NCBI GenBank assembly: GCA_023853785.1
Contig: JAJIRX010000557.1
Coordinates: 248,001 to 312,000, forward strand
Direction of reading: 5' to 3'
Origin: Psilocybe azurescens
Lineage: Eukaryota > Basidiomycota > Agaricomycetes > Agaricales > Agrocybaceae
Length of the DNA stretch: 64,000 bases
The position numbers were made by a program, and so were the translations under genes. This document shows, one piece after another, positions 31,491 through 45,246 of the stretch. Within the stretch, counting starts at the first letter, position 1. The number at the start of each line of letters is the position of its first letter. The notes below the pieces were generated by a model. The model did no database searches. It was not told where the DNA came from and saw only the letters and a program-made list of their open reading frames with translations.

Positions 31491-34400
31491 ATGTCCGACA
31501 ACGACGAATGGGCAAAACTACTGCAAGACCACCCCATATTCACACTTCCAAAACACTTTAATGATTCACTTGCGCAGTCGCAGAATCCTTTGGAATTATC
31601 CACCAATACTCTGCCAAGATTCACTAATCTTGATCCTCAGGATGATCTTCCCAGCCCTTCAGGACGACGTCAAGTCATGATATTGAAGGATGCAGATGTA
31701 ATTGTAGCGGCAGGAAATGAAATTAGAATGTCGTCTTTTGGTGACCTTAAACTAAGTCGGAGTGTCCGTAAATCATACAAGGTGTGCTGCTTGATTAAAT
31801 GCCCGTATCGCCCAAACTAAGAAACTGCCTCGAGACCCTCAATACGCCAACGATCAAGTTCGAAATTCACCAAATATCTCTGAACCCAAGTGGAAAGCTA
31901 TTAGCAGTTGCTGGAGCATACCAGGTCGCCGTCATTGTTCTTCCGCGTTCCGGCTATAGCAGACTTATTCCTGAAGCAATTGACTGCAAGTAGGCTAATC
32001 CACAAATTTAAGTTGTATGCATCTTAACAGACTCTTTCATAGGTCCGTTCAAGTTGGCCAATTTTATCATGCAGCCGATTCCTCGGCACCCATAGCTAAA
32101 ATCGACTGGCATCCTTGGGGTGAAGCTGGCTCAACATTGCTCGTTATGACTGTTGACGGCAGGCTGAGGTATGCTCACATATGCGGTCAAAACACTTCCA
32201 AAAACACTGAATTCTATTTAGAGAATACGATATGTCAATTGATACAGAAGAGCCTCAACAGGTTCTGCGCTTCTTTTCGGAAAAGAAATCGACAACTTTC
32301 ATGGCAGAGGATAACTCAGAACGAGAAGTCACATCCTTCACCCTAGGAAAAGGGCGTGCAGACTGGGGCCCTCTTACACTTTACGCAATTACGAAATCGG
32401 GCGATATTTATTCCATCTGTCCCTATCTGCCCCAAAATGCGTATGTGCTTGCTTTTGACTTCGAAATTAACCGACGGTAACCTGATACATTTACCTAGTT
32501 CTGTTCCATCCGCCTATATCCACTCCCTGGAATGCTTTGTTTCAGCAAAACAAGAATATCTTTCTCAAGCAACGTCTTCTGCTTCGAAGAATGTATCCAT
32601 GACTTATGATTATCAGCACAAATATATAACAGCGTTGGTAAAGCAGCTCCCTGCAGGGACGGTGTTTCCTGCCTCTCCAATACCAGTTCTAGTGCATCCC
32701 CCAAGCACAATCAAACCACGGCCTCTGCGTCAAGGTCCATTCCTGTTGCAACCCTCTCCTAGAATGATTGAAGGTAGTGAAGGCGGCGACGCTACGGATA
32801 TCACATATCTTGCCTTTGGAACTGGGCCAGACAGGGATCACTCTGAAGATGATGGCAACGATACAGAGCATCTTGGAGTCTTACTTGTTTCGTATCAAGA
32901 TGGGAAGGTCGACCTCTTTCTTGATGTCGAGAAGGTCGAAGCTAGATGGGACTTAAAGCATGTGAGCTTATTACTTGTTACTTGTTATTGTTTTCCTCAT
33001 TAGCAATGACTTTTCAGGACTCCAGTCAGGATTTGCCCATGTTAGTCGTATATGAGACCATCGACCTCGGACTGGTTAAGTCCTTAAACGAAAGTTCGAC
33101 GTCATTGTTGGACCTATTCCGAGGCAATCATCCCGTCCTCCTACTCGACCCCCTTCATGATGACATGATTTATGTTTACCATGCATTTGGCGTACACGCT
33201 CTGGACATATCACCGGTCATAGAGAGTCTTTCGGCTGCCCTTCGAGAAGAAAATGAAGATGGATCCTTGTTGAAGGAAGGACTCGAGAAGGCTACGACGA
33301 TCAGTGTCCGGCCAATCTTGAACACATTCTCAGTGGAGAAAAAGTTAGCACACAACGCTCCTCGTTCATGCTTTGATGCTGATCGTGTCTTTCAGATGTT
33401 CTAATCCTATAATTGCTGTTGCTATACCTAACGACGTTTATCTTACATATAACATCTTCATCTTGACCTCGGCCATGCGGCTTACATCTATTCCCTTGAA
33501 TGTACGCTCGGAGCTTATCCCTATTAAGCAGCTGGCTGGCGATAGCACTTCTGACTCTGTCAACACAAGCAAATGGCTAAAACCGTTGGACCTACCTTCA
33601 CCCTATACCTGCCTACTGGGGAACGAGGCCTACAAGCCACCTTCGATAATTTCAAATCCCTCTGGTCTACCCAACATCCCAAAACAATCATTGCCAAGCT
33701 CGTCTGGTTCAAAAGAATTCCTGCTGACACCCGACACACTTCGGTTCATCGGCAAGAGCGTTGCCCTGATAGGCTCTCAGACCAATGATATACGAGCGGC
33801 TTATCGAGTGATGTATGCTCGGCTGAATCTCCAAAGTCAGAGCTTTCATCCCAGATCACAAAGTGCAAAGAGATTCAAGCAAAAGTTGACACCATCAATT
33901 CAACGCGGCAACAAGAGACTGAGGCCCGAATATTGAAAATCCAGAATGAGCAGAAAACATTACTAGCGAGACTAGACCGGGTGCTCCAAGCGCTAATGAA
34001 GGAGGCCTCGCCAGAGCTGGAGTGAGCACGAAAGGAAGTGGTTTGAGGAGCTGAAGCGAATGAAGAGAGAGGTGTGTGGTAGTGGGAAGTACGATGATGA
34101 ATCTCTGATTGCCCGAACACGATTGGTACGTCTATGGGCCCCGTATTTCCTTGTTGAACATCCTAGACTGACTTTGTTGTAGCTTGAACGGGAGTATAAT
34201 CGGATTCTACCACCACTTCGAGCTTTGGTCGAAAAGGAGCAACAAAGAGACAAGAATCACCAAGATAGCAACAAGAATCTGGGCTTTTCTCAAGCTTTCG
34301 AATATGGAGAGCGATCTAACATTGAGTATGTTTTTATTTACGTATTGATTTCACTCAAATTGAACCAATTGCACTCGATAGTCGTACGCGGATACACATA

Positions 34401-34496
34401 GTCGAAAAGGAAATTGCTAAACTAGCGATCAAACTTGATTTACCCCTGGGACAACCTCCATCATCACCAGCGCAGTCGACGGAGTCATTGGATTAA
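31491..34496 (+). CDS. NUP82: Nucleoporin Nup82/Nup88 (frame breaks at 33833-33835 and 34019-34020)
   Basis: A scaffold of the cytoplasmic face of the nuclear pore, where it anchors Nup159/Nsp1 for mRNA export. The N-terminal beta-propeller is recognisable in SYKTLNTPTIKFEIHQISLNP, LLAVAGAYQVAVIVLPR, IDWHPWGEAGSTLLVMTVDGRLREYD and WGPLTLYAITKSGDIY. Exon 1 ends at 31781 and its intron ends at 31834. After VYLTYN and TNDIRAAYR comes a long C-terminal coiled coil (ITKCKEIQAKVD, HERKWFEELKRMKREV), ending QSTESLD at 34494-34496. The frame breaks are one missing A at 33833-33835 (LNLQ|KSELSS) and one extra G at 34019-34020 (SPELSEHE). Both flanks are conserved, so sequence error is most likely. Confidence 0.92.
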
Positions 34497-34753
34497 ACCC
34501 TTTGGAGTCAATATTTTAATTTAATGTAGAACTCCATGTTTGCAGAAAACAGTATCGTTCTGGTACCGTTCAAGTTGGAAAATGTTTACAGTAGCACTTC
34601 CACTGCGGTACGATCCCTTTGCATTTCAGGTCTTTTGTTGTCCTTTCGTTGGCCTTTCATCAATTTGTTTCTTTTTGGCTTCTTATTGTGTTCATACTGT
34701 ACAACTGTTATACATTCGCCTATACTCCGGGTCTCCATTCTCCGTTCAGTGAA

Positions 34754-37476
34754 TTAGTACACATATCTGACTAATTGTTGGTGAGAAATGCCAGTTGACT
34801 TGAATAAGGAAAGAAACGTACATTCTGGATTCTCCTTGTCAGTAAGATCATCAAATGCGTGTTTATGTGCAAGGCCTTCGTCCTGCAATACAGACGCTCA
34901 GAGGCAATTTTACATCATCAAGGCAACATCAAGAGGTTAACCCACCGAATCTTCCTTGATTGTTTCTTTAGATACCCTATTAATGGCCTGTCCTCGTCGC
35001 CTTAACGCATTCTGGCGCATAAGGTGAATACGAAGCAGGCAAATAGTAACGAGCTGCACTCCATAGACAACGATGTGAGCTACAAAGGCCTTGAGGTATC
35101 TTGGTTGGTCGTTATCACGAAAAACTAGAAGAAATTTTCAACGAAAGAAAACTGGAACCATTAGAATTCATCTGACCTTGCGGGCCAACGGCATTTCCGA
35201 CGGCCCAAGCACTATTCAGAGTCTTTCAGAGGAAGTAAATGTTCGAGGATCCGAACTTACATAAATACAAGGCTGGAAGCCACGACTTGCTTGGTACGCT
35301 GAAAAGGCGATGGTCAAACAAGGAACATAGGTTCGTAAGTTCTGTATTAACCTACTCCTGCGATGTTTCCAGACATGACCGCAAGGTTCAGGACAGCGAC
35401 TGCTCCAAATCCCTGGGTGCAGCTGTACTAATCAGTACACAGTAATAAATTAATTGAAGAGTAATTTCCCACTAGAAAGCTAAAAGAAGGCCGACTCTTG
35501 TCTTAGAAGACGTCGGAACGCCTATTTACGATATGATAGTCAGTAGGTGTAATCTATCTTGCTATCGATGCTTACATAGGAAGACGATGGTTCCAGCAAT
35601 ATTAGGCAAGGTGTAGATCTGTTTATCAAGGAGATAGGTAGGCTGAGAAATATAATGAAGAGTAACTCACAAATTCAAGAATTAGACGTTGTTTATAACG
35701 CTTGGATAGGTAAGCTGCACTGAAGAGAAATAGCATGATAATTGCCCCTGAAATACAGTTCAGCATACATCTATCACAATAGAATGGCCCGACCTTGAGC
35801 AATGGCCAATAAATATGTTTGTAACTGAGTAAATCCCTGAAGATCTTCTATTAATGGCAGGGTATGACATGTAGACAGTGATTGGCCTCACAAATTCTGT
35901 CAATATAATATTTGAGAATGCGCCCAATCCTCCCGTCGGGAGGGCATTTGTAAAAGATATAATAACAATGGCCCAGACTGTCCAGTCTTTCAGAGCCTCG
36001 TCTACGATACGCGTAAGAGATAGTGACTAGTGTCGTATGGATCTGGTTGATATCTTACAGGCCTGATAAACCTAAATGATTTTCACTTTCAGTACAATAG
36101 ATATTGTGAGAATACTTTTAGAGAGGAGAGGCCCACCTTGAACTTTTTGTTTTGTAATCCAGTATCGTTTTTTCTGACTCTTTCCGCCATGAGCAGTCGA
36201 TCTTCAGGTGAGAAACAGGTCGCACGAATTGGGCTATCTGGAAGCCACCAAAGAACAAAAAGTCCCCACACAAAGGTTATGCATCCTAGCAGCTACGAAT
36301 CCCAAACTGAGTCGGGATCAGAGGAGACAGCCATACTAAAATACCGTGAATAAGATTTGCCAATTCTTTAGCTTGGCCTGATGTACTTGGGCAATACCAT
36401 AAGCAATCAAACCGCCGACGCATTGCTGGAAACCGTTCATGGAATAAAAGGCACCAATGACCAGGGCTTGCTCTTCACGAGTGTACCACATTGTTGATCT
36501 AGACAATATGATCACTAAGAGCAGTTATAGATGAAAACTATTCGCCTACAAGAACACAAAGGCCGGCTGACATACACATTCAAAAATGCCGAGCAGGGTC
36601 CTGACAATGATGAGACCAGTGAAGTTAGTGCAAGCAGCTGTGCAGGCAAGCACGGCACCCCAAGCGGCTATGCTAAATGTAGGATAGGTTAAGCATCTGG
36701 GAGAGATCGAAAAAGGATTTGCCTACTTTAGACCTAGGTATTTAGCCACGGGCAATCTCTGAAGAAAACGATTGGTCGGGAATTCCCAGAGAAGGCTTGA
36801 AAGCAAGATAAGCTTTAACAATCAAGTTTCCAACGCGGATATAATCACATCGCAATATACACTGACGAAGGCGATAGCTGCAATAAGTGGCGGGATAAAA
36901 TCAAGCATATATTAACCAACCACAGGTCGTCAGCCATGCATATTGTTGTCCCTGAAGTCGGGTGTCTTCGCGGATGCCCATAATTGATGCAAAATTAATA
37001 GTCCTGCAAATAACATGAGTACGTCGAGAGTCGGATGCCCGGAAAGACGAGGAGGACGATTCTACCCTTTATCCAGAGTCTGTGCAACTAACCGAAGACC
37101 GTCACCTCAAGAGCATCATGGGAGCGACGAAAGGCTTCCACTTACAATACGTTATGACCATGACACTCTAAGTTAATCAGACGTATTCAGAGTTAAACAT
37201 TTGATGTGTAAGAGGTATATCGCCACTAACAAGAACGCGTTTGTGGATGAGCCATCGAAGCCTCGCATTTGTAGCCTCATCGATTACAGGATTTTTCGAA
37301 ATAAGCTTGCTTTGCGCAAAAAATTGGGCAACTTCGGCATCGATACCTAGAAAATGAATCAGATTCTGACGATTAATGCACATAGATTGACGCACCGTTA
37401 ACATCCAAGCTTCGGATACTCGGCGAAGATAAACCATCTTCACAAATGGACTTTCTGACGTGATCATTGACCGCCA
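34754..37476 (-). CDS. MFS transporter, Dal5/allantoate permease type
   Basis: A second anion:cation symporter, distinct from the one at 5627. It starts at 37476 (MAVNDHVRKSICEDG), then the family N-terminus GIDAEVAQFFAQSKLISKNPVIDEATN, TINFASIMGIREDTRL and, after several exons, LFVLWWLPDSPIRATCFSPEDR and AERVRKNDTGLQNKKFK. The C-terminal half includes DQPRYLKAFVAHIVVYGVQLVTI, and the protein ends DKENPEFRYVY at 34754. Twelve helices are expected, but not all internal exons were resolved. The substrate is unknown. It is divergent from the GH105 gene (start to start 328 bases). Confidence 0.85.
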
Positions 37477-37804
37477 TTTTGAAGAGAATTCCCGGACCAC
37501 AATCAGAGGTGCAGCAGGAAAGTATTTAATGAAAAGGCCCTTTACCGATCTGACGGTTTTATACATATATTATATGCGCGGTCCGGCTAGTGAACTTTGT
37601 GCGTCGTTCGGAGTACGAGAAGGCTTTTCTCCATGCATACTGGTGCCAGGTGTTAATTTTGGATTTTCTCCTCATGGCGCTTAGTGCGAGTACAGAACTG
37701 ACATGGTCCAGTGACACCGCGGCGGGCCGGTCAGGGTTTGCATTATTTGCAGTGAAAGTGATTTAAAGTGAAGTCTCTTCATAAGGGACAATCCCTTGTA
37801 AAGG

Positions 37805-39171
37805 ATGTCCCAAAGAAACATCAACCCTCTGAAAGCGCAGGTGTTGGACCGAATTTCGGTCCTGATAAAATGTCTGGTCAACATCGAAGACACGACAGGA
37901 GAATTTCTCCTCACTCTCGCTGATGGACGAGTGATCGACACTAAGGGCTGGAATGACTGGGAGGTGAGTCTTAATCGGTATAGGAGGAAGAATGCTCACA
38001 GACGTACAGTGGACACACGGTATCGGTGAGGTTTTTAAAACAGAGGCCCCCGTAATCACTGCTCATTTTGATAGGTTTGTATGGCCTTTGGCATTTTTAT
38101 GAGGTGACTGGGAGCCAAGAAACGCTGCAAATATGTCTGGACTGGTTCCGGGATCGGTTTGCTGTCGGTACTTCAAAGGTATGTATTGAAAAGAATCTAT
38201 ATGCTCTCGAACAAACATTCATCATATACAAGAACGTGAACACAATGTCACCTCTCCTTACAGCAGCACATATGCATAGCGCTGGATTGGCAAATTACAT
38301 AGTACATCTGGATTCCTGGGCCGAATGGGTAATGTATGAGATGCCAAGAACAGAAGAAGGAGGTTTGCAACACATCACCTATCTGGAAGAGAACAGACAG
38401 CAACTCTGGGACGACACTTTGATGATGTCAGCATTGCCATTGACAAAGATTGGTCTGGTTCTTGGAAGAAAGGAATATTTGGAGGAGGCTAAAAGGCAAT
38501 TTCTTCTTCAGTATGTTATCCAGTCAAATGTCATTTGTATTAAGGTTGTTGACTTACCAACGTGTTAGCATCCAATATCTTAGAGACATTGAAACAGGTT
38601 TATGGTTTCATGGTAAAAATTTCCTTGTCAAAACAAGCTCGAGAACTAAATGGATCAACCAGGCTGGACTTTCGCCGGTCGACATCATTTCGGACGTGTA
38701 CGTTGGGCACGAGGAAACTGCTGGGTGACGGTCGCCATTCCCGATTTCATTCAACTCTTGAATCTTGCTAGAGACGACGGCCTTTGTCTGTTCCTGGTTT
38801 CGACTTTAAGGACACAGATCGACGCCTTGGTTGCTTGTCAAGACCAGACCTCGGGCTTGTGGCACACAATTCTCGACGACCAAACATCTTATCTAGAGGC
38901 ATCAGCGACCGCAGGATTCGCCTACGGCATCTTGAAAGCTCTCAGGATGAGGCTTATTCCGAGGGAAGAGCGCTACGTGATGGCTTCCAAGAAGGCGATA
39001 GATGGTGTCATCAACAATATTTCAGAAGCAGGAGAGTTGATGAATGTATCCTTCGGAACACCGGTATTCGACAATGCGGAGAGCTATAAGAAGGTGCCGC
39101 TGACAAGCATGCCCTATGGCCAAAGTTTGGCTTTGCTTGCTCTCACAGAGTACCTGCGGACATTTCTGTAG
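37805..39171 (+). CDS. Glycoside hydrolase family 105 (unsaturated rhamnogalacturonyl hydrolase-like)
   Basis: GH105/GH88 enzymes hydrolyse the 4,5-unsaturated uronic acid left at the non-reducing end by pectin lyases. The (alpha/alpha)6 barrel pieces are GWNDWE|WTHGIGLYGLWHFY, MSPLLTAAH, GGLQHITYLEENRQQLWDDTLMM (with the catalytic Asp region), HGWTFAGRHHFGRVRWARGNCWVT, LWHTILDDQTSYLEASATAGFAYG and PLTSMPYGQSLALLAL. It ends at 39171. No signal peptide is obvious, so the enzyme may be cytoplasmic, as expected for oligosaccharides imported first. The neighbouring MFS transporter is divergent. It converges with the P450. Confidence 0.88.
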
Positions 39172-39368
39172 AAGATACAACATAGTTCAACATCCGGCCA
39201 TGCCAGTTAACTGACTACAACCCAAAATGATCAAATATCTTCTACCACAAGGATATGCAACTGTCTTCCTACATGAATGGGAACGAAATAGTCTTTGAAG
39301 GTGCAAAAATCAGTAATGCTATTTGACAAAACTGTTAGAAAATGATTCTGGGTACATTAAATTGAAAC

Positions 39369-41127
39369 CTACTCGGTATCCACAATCTGCATATTTAGCT
39401 TCCTAAACAAATGGCCAAAAAAGAGGTACAACTCTGCCCACGCAATACTACGTAAGGCACCTTAGGATTAGTTGATATCACTTCAGCGAATGAGATGCCC
39501 ATACCTCATGCCCAAACACATTCGTGGTCCTGCAGAAAATGGTACCAAATAGCGACTTAATGCTTGATAAGACGGCTGCAGCCATCGCTCTGGATTGAAT
39601 TGCGTAGGGTTCGGAAATAAGGCCGCATTTAGATGAACAGAGGTGACGCTCATGCCAACGATAGTCTTATACAAGAATTATTTCAGTAAATACGATGCTA
39701 AAGAGGTACAAACTTACATTCGGAGGGATGTCGAATCCGGCAATTCTGGCACCTGACGGGCCTACAACCCTCGGTAGAGGTGTCACAAATCCATGAGACA
39801 GTCGCAAAGACTCTTTCATAACAGCGGTCTTCGTATGTGGACATTTAATTGATGGAAATGGTCTTGCATGAAGTGAAAGGTACTCACAAGATAGGGTAAG
39901 TTTTGCAAAAAGAAAGGTCAACGGGCACTGTCTTAACCGGCCACTGTGCTCGGAGCTCATCCATGAGTCGAGTGCAAACGACCTTGTCGTTGAGAACGTA
40001 AAAGGTCCCGACTGTACATGTATTCGCAACGGTGTCGCTTCCAGCTTGGAGGAGAGAAAGAGCCTCGTCGATTTTAGACTGCATGGATGGAAATATGTAA
40101 GATGTTTTGGCCAGAGGGTCAAAGAGTCGATGGCAAATGGTAAAGTCGGCTGGATCGAGGTGGGTTTTGGCCTCTTGGGCAGTACGATTCAACCAATCAA
40201 TGAGGAAATTTCGGATGAAAATTAATGCGCGAAATTGGACGTGTAAGTGGCGTCCAAACCACCTCGGAAGAATGACCAAGATAGGGACCACCCCAGGGAA
40301 CGATTTGATAACCCATAGAATAGGTATCGCTGCTTGTATATTGAGCAAAAGAGGCGCGGAAAAGCCGGGATGTTCAAGAGCATCAAGACAATGGCCAAAC
40401 ATGTACGCGGTTATTATATCCAAAGTTGCGCTTCTGAACGCCAAGAACATGTTTGTGGGGACATTGGAAGCAGTTTCCAGCTTGTAGACTAGCAGGTCAA
40501 CCTATATATTTCGATAAGTGTAACGATGAGCAATGAAGTGGGTTTTTACCTTTTGCTGAATCACGTCCTCTAATTTGATCACTGCCCTCCGGGAGAAGAA
40601 GCTGTTCATAAATGCCCGCCTTACTTTGGAGACACAAGGATCAATGGCACCAAAAGCAGAGCCGCTGGCACCGAAACAATTGTAGAATGTTGGATCTTTT
40701 GTGAGGTGGGATCCCGCAGAATAAATCTCAGAATATGCGCGATGATCATTAAAATGGAGCTGGAAAGCATAAGTCAGACGTTTCAGTACAGCAAATGAAG
40801 AACTATAACTGACTTCATTAGGACCGATACGAATTACAGAGCCTGGTATGAGATAATAATTGCGTCAAATTCGAGTATTAAGTTCAGAAATAGACACATA
40901 CCATGGATGGAATGTAACCGGTGAATTTGTGCCAGCATTTCGCCGCCTTTGATAATATCATAGTAGGTTTTGTATAGCGAAGTCACAGCGGCTAGCCGAG
41001 GACCAGGGAAAGAGGACAAGGGATGGAAATAAAGCCTTCGAACCACTAGGAAAAGTCCAGAAACCAAGAAGGCCAGGAGCGTCGGGCGAATAGCGCGGCA
41101 AATCAAGAAATATATCAAGGTATGCAT
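39369..41127 (-). CDS. Cytochrome P450 monooxygenase
   Basis: A membrane-anchored P450 with an N-terminal helix (LLAFLVSGLFLVV), then RRLYFHPLSSFPGPRLAAVTS (proline hinge). The I-helix AGSDTVANTC has an oxygen-binding threonine; the ExxR motif is ESLR in the stretch LRLSHGFVTPLPRVV. PERW follows in the meander, and the heme loop is FSAGPRMCLGM (Cys is the thiolate ligand; the usual Gly at position two is Ser). The last exon gives SIAWAELYLFFGHLFRKL, ending at 39369. Family and substrate cannot be told. Secondary metabolism or detoxification is possible, but no other biosynthetic gene is adjacent. Confidence 0.92.
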
Positions 41128-42564
41128 GGCGTTGATGAGGTGACTTAGAAAGTTTGACTCGTTGAGTTATATAGTCCCCACTGCAATAAGACTGACCGCG
41201 ACGGAATCTGGTACGTTTGACAGCTTGGAGTACTCAAACAGGAGTTAATGCCACTCCTTGTTCGCAATCATAGAGTCTGGCATCACCGTCGGAAGTTTTT
41301 TACCGGTCGGATAGGGATATATGTGGCTGCATGGCTTCTTGCACCAACAGGTGATCTGGTTTGAGTGGCATTAACCGACAATTTCGAAAAAATGATTGGA
41401 AAGGAATTGTAATAACGAGCACAGATGCAGATAGAACGCGGCGGCGGCGGTCTAAGGTATGGAGCTTTGAATGACAGGCCTATCCGCGGAACTATCATGG
41501 CCGATACTCGTTGCCCCTGGATCTATACGGAGAGAAAGGTTGTGTTGTTCCTTGAGTGGGCGGAAGACGATTCTTCATCGAAACATTAATCCAAAGGCGG
41601 CTCAATCCAATTGTAGTTCCAGCTAAATCGAGGTTCGCGGTATACTATGCATACAAGGTCTTAGGACCCTATCGCGTTGAGCACATATAGTTTAATGTTC
41701 TGGACTCTTGATGGCATAAAAAGAACGCGACGCAAGTCAAAGAAATTGAAGAGAAGATGTCGTTATTTGATCTGCAGTCTTCTGTAAGACACTTCCACTA
41801 AGCAGAAGGCATGGAGATCAGGTACGTCCTTCTAGCAACAAAACCAGGTGGCTTTTGTAGCCGCGGAGGACAACCAAAGAAGGACAGGTATGCGGCAAGT
41901 CCGCATTAGTTCAATATCTTGTCTTTTGCTGTCCAGTAAATTCTGATTATCGGCGAGACATCGATGAAATACGAGCAAGAAAAAGGTTATAAGAAGGTAT
42001 CCGATCCCTTGGAGTCGTCAGGTTGACCAAACGGTGACTAAAAGGTTGAAAACACGTACAATGTAACCCAATGCTTCGTAGATAGCACACTGACTAGAGT
42101 CGTGCATGCAACCAGTGCGGTTTTTTCGCGCGTAAATATTTCAAATGGGATAGATAAGCGGTGGAGAAATCACATAGACACGATCAACTCACATAGGAGT
42201 CAAAGGTATGCCCAAATTTCGAACATCAGGATGATACAATCCCTAACGACGACTTGGAAGGCGTAGGTCCGGAATTTTGGAGATTAGAATGGACAGCATC
42301 CATGTTCGTCAGTGCAGTACTGAAGCTTATAGGAAAGCACGGGAGTGGCTTAAATCAACGATACCAGCTCGCAATTGGGCAACGATGATGGCAAAGTACT
42401 AAGATCGGTAAACACGAAATGGACCAGAAATCACTAAATCAGTACACGACTCCGAGTCACGCCCACGCTAAACGCCCGCACGCGCATGCTTTAACATATT
42501 ACATATTATAATATTGTGCGATGTACAAACAATCAAGATCTGACTCTCCCATGAAATCCGTAGT
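41128..42564 (+). other. Intergenic region without a recognised gene
   Basis: About 1.4 kb between the starts/ends of the P450 and NIPA-type genes. It has short frames only and no repeat or RNA gene that I can support. The part next to 41127 presumably includes the P450 promoter. Confidence 0.45.
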
Positions 42565-44854
42565 TCATAAATTACCAGGAATTTTCCTAGATCTCTCCTC
42601 CAAGCTTCCTACGTGGACATCGCTATTCAGCCTCCCAACAAGACTACTTTCTCTTGTGCCCCTGTCGCGTCTCTCATGTGCCCCGTCGTGTCCGTACCAG
42701 CTCATTGTCCTCCGCCTTCCGCTATAGTCTGGAGAATTCCCATCTCTCTCAACGTCAACATCTCTGTCGGCCCGCAGAGGAATCGTTCGTGGAGGAGTAT
42801 GGACGAGCAGAAGATGCTACAAAAGTATAAGGTTTTTTGACAAATAGTAATTGGAAAGAACGGCTATTACCTGTGCAGGTGAAATCCCCATGACCGCACT
42901 ATGTTTTCGACCAAGAGTCGGGGTGTCTTTTGGACCACTCACACCACTTGGGAGCACAAGTGTAGCGCGTCTTCTTCTGCCTACAGTCCCTAGACCCAAT
43001 TGGTCGCCATCTGAAGCCAGGGGAGCTTCGCCACCGTCGTTAGAGTCCTCCGTTCTGCCAATGGCTTCACCATTGTGTTGGCTGGAATTTTTGGGAGTCC
43101 AAGCTATGATAAACACTCCAGAAAATGTAGCAGCGCAGCCATACAAGAAGGTCACAATTTCATGAAATTTAGCTTTCTGAAAGTCACCGTATAGGATGGC
43201 GGATCCAGTGATTGCCGACAGAGTAAAGAGAACAAATTGTGTGGGTATCACAACCTAATATTTCACTAGCTCAGATGTGCCAGCGCAATTGTTTTTAGAC
43301 GCATACCTTGCTGTCGAAGCGCATGAGAGCTCTGTTGAGGTACCGTATTTGCCCGACACCAGTAAAGATAAGTACCTAAATGATGTTAGCAAGTCTTAGT
43401 TATATTATTTCCAAAAAGCATACTGCTATCAAAGGATAGGTTATCCAGTTTTTGAATATCTCAATCCACTGAAGAGTAAGCAGTGTCGATATGGCTTTAG
43501 TTGAGAGAACGGTAAATCCACCTTTAAGGCGGTAAGCAAGCCATTCTGACTGAGAATAAAAATCCATACCGAAGAGAGCACATAGTCCAATGTCAACGAA
43601 AACCCATGTTTGTCCGATCTTCCCTCAGACAAAGTGGCCAGTATAATGGCGCCCACAATATAAATACACGAATAGATGATGAAGGGTGTTTGAAAAATTG
43701 CTCTGAGAAGCGCATCGGGATCTAATCGCATGTCCGACGCATTGGAAGCCAGGACAACTGTTACCGCACCGATAATGGCAATTGCGACTCCCAAGAGGTC
43801 TCGCTGCAAGATGATCGTTTCAATGAATATTTGATACAGATAACGCCAAATTACCTTTCGAAAGTATTCGCCGAGTAGCAGAGGGGCAAAGAAGCAATTA
43901 GCCATAAGAGCAAACTATGATTACACCAAAATGTTAATAATTGGTCCACAATGGAGATAGCTGGTTGTACACAGAAAGACGTACCGTACCGAGAGGGGCT
44001 ACCACCGAAGCAGGTGCAAAAGCATATGAGATAAAGTTGCCCAACTCGCCGACATTCATGAGTAAGAATCCAAGCCACCTTACGCAATATACTGTTAGAA
44101 TTTACCAAGCTCAACCGATTGTAAATAGCTGACCATAATTTGGATTTCAAGTAATCCCCTTCATTTTCGTTTACGGAGTCGTTGCTGTCTTGCTTCTTTA
44201 CCCCATTCATGCGCCTGGAGGGAAGGCCATGTAACGCAGCATCTTCCGTCATTATTTCGACTGGAATGTATTTTGCCTGGGACACCTTGTTCCGAATGCG
44301 CAGTGGGTTAAAGCGAGAAGAGAAAGGTCGCTTGACCTTTGACGCCAGTGATTTTGGAGTCCCTGAAGCTTCAGAGCCATAATCTCGTATTCTGGGTTCC
44401 GGAAAGGCTATCAAATGTTGGCGTTCTGCTTGTAGGCCTGTCTGCGGCGGACTATCCGAAAAGACATCCTCTTCCTCTGGTATATTTCCCGTCTCATTCG
44501 CATCATCTTCATTGTGTTCACTAGGGCTTGTGTCATCTACATGGATACTCAGCAATAACCACATGGTATATTGAGTTTCTTACTATTTTCTCCATTCTTT
44601 GAAGCCGCAGCCAGTTTCTTCTTCTCTACTCGCATATGAGCTAATTTCTGTAGATTCAAAGCCAGTGAAATGAGGACATTTCCAGAGATGGCTACTACGA
44701 TTCCAATAAAAGTCTGCGTCGTAATCGACGGGAGGTCGTCCATGCCTCGAAAGCCATAGACCGTAGAAGGAGTAGCTTCCCCGAAGTTCCTCGTGGAGAA
44801 CATGGTGTCATTTCCAGAGGTAACACCACTCATCGGAAGAGGGGCGAGTTGCAA
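42565..44854 (-). CDS. NIPA-family (DUF803) magnesium transporter
   Basis: A multi-helix membrane protein of the NIPA/DUF803 family, which transports Mg2+. It starts at 44854 (MQLAPLP) or 44833. The first helix is IGIVVAISGNVLISLALNLQ. A long acidic and basic loop follows (EEEDVFSD, KRPFSSRFNPLR), then WLGFLLMNVGELGNFISYAFAP, LGTFALMANCFFAPLLLGEYFRK, RDLLGVAIAIIGAVTVVLAS and FIIYSCIYIVGAIILATL. The C-terminal helix region TLSAITGSAILYGDF is followed by a long hydrophilic tail (RRRRATLVLPSG), which continues through the last intron (PAQ|HLLLVHTPP) and ends at 42565. It is divergent from SEC12. Confidence 0.9.
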
Positions 44855-45246
44855 CGGTGTTCAAGAAAACTAGTCACAGATCACTTCAAGCAGTCAACAG
44901 AACCTTCATATGCGGACCTTCCGCAGAGAAAGGAAAAGAAAGGAGAACTGGTGATACAGTTTGAAATTGCTCTATTTCGCGGGGCCATCAACTCTGTCTC
45001 GAATTAGAAGACTAAATCGGCCGGTCGTTGAACGTGCGATTTGCAATGTGCATGGCCAAGTGTAGTAATGCAATGTCACGTCACATGATACAACGTTACT
45101 TTTGCCCACGCGTTGTCGCGTGAAATGCACGTCACTCTCTGTTGCGCCTACTAAGGTTTACTACGAATTGGGACACTGCAAGCCAACTACAAGCGCTCAA
45201 GCTAGTAACACCAACAAAAACATCTACCTTCTCGGAACTATCTATC

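Noticed and set aside
31782..31835. Frame break at the first intron of NUP82
   Set aside because: An acceptor at 31834 (CGAG|ACC) restores the expected SYKTLNTPT reading without any indel.
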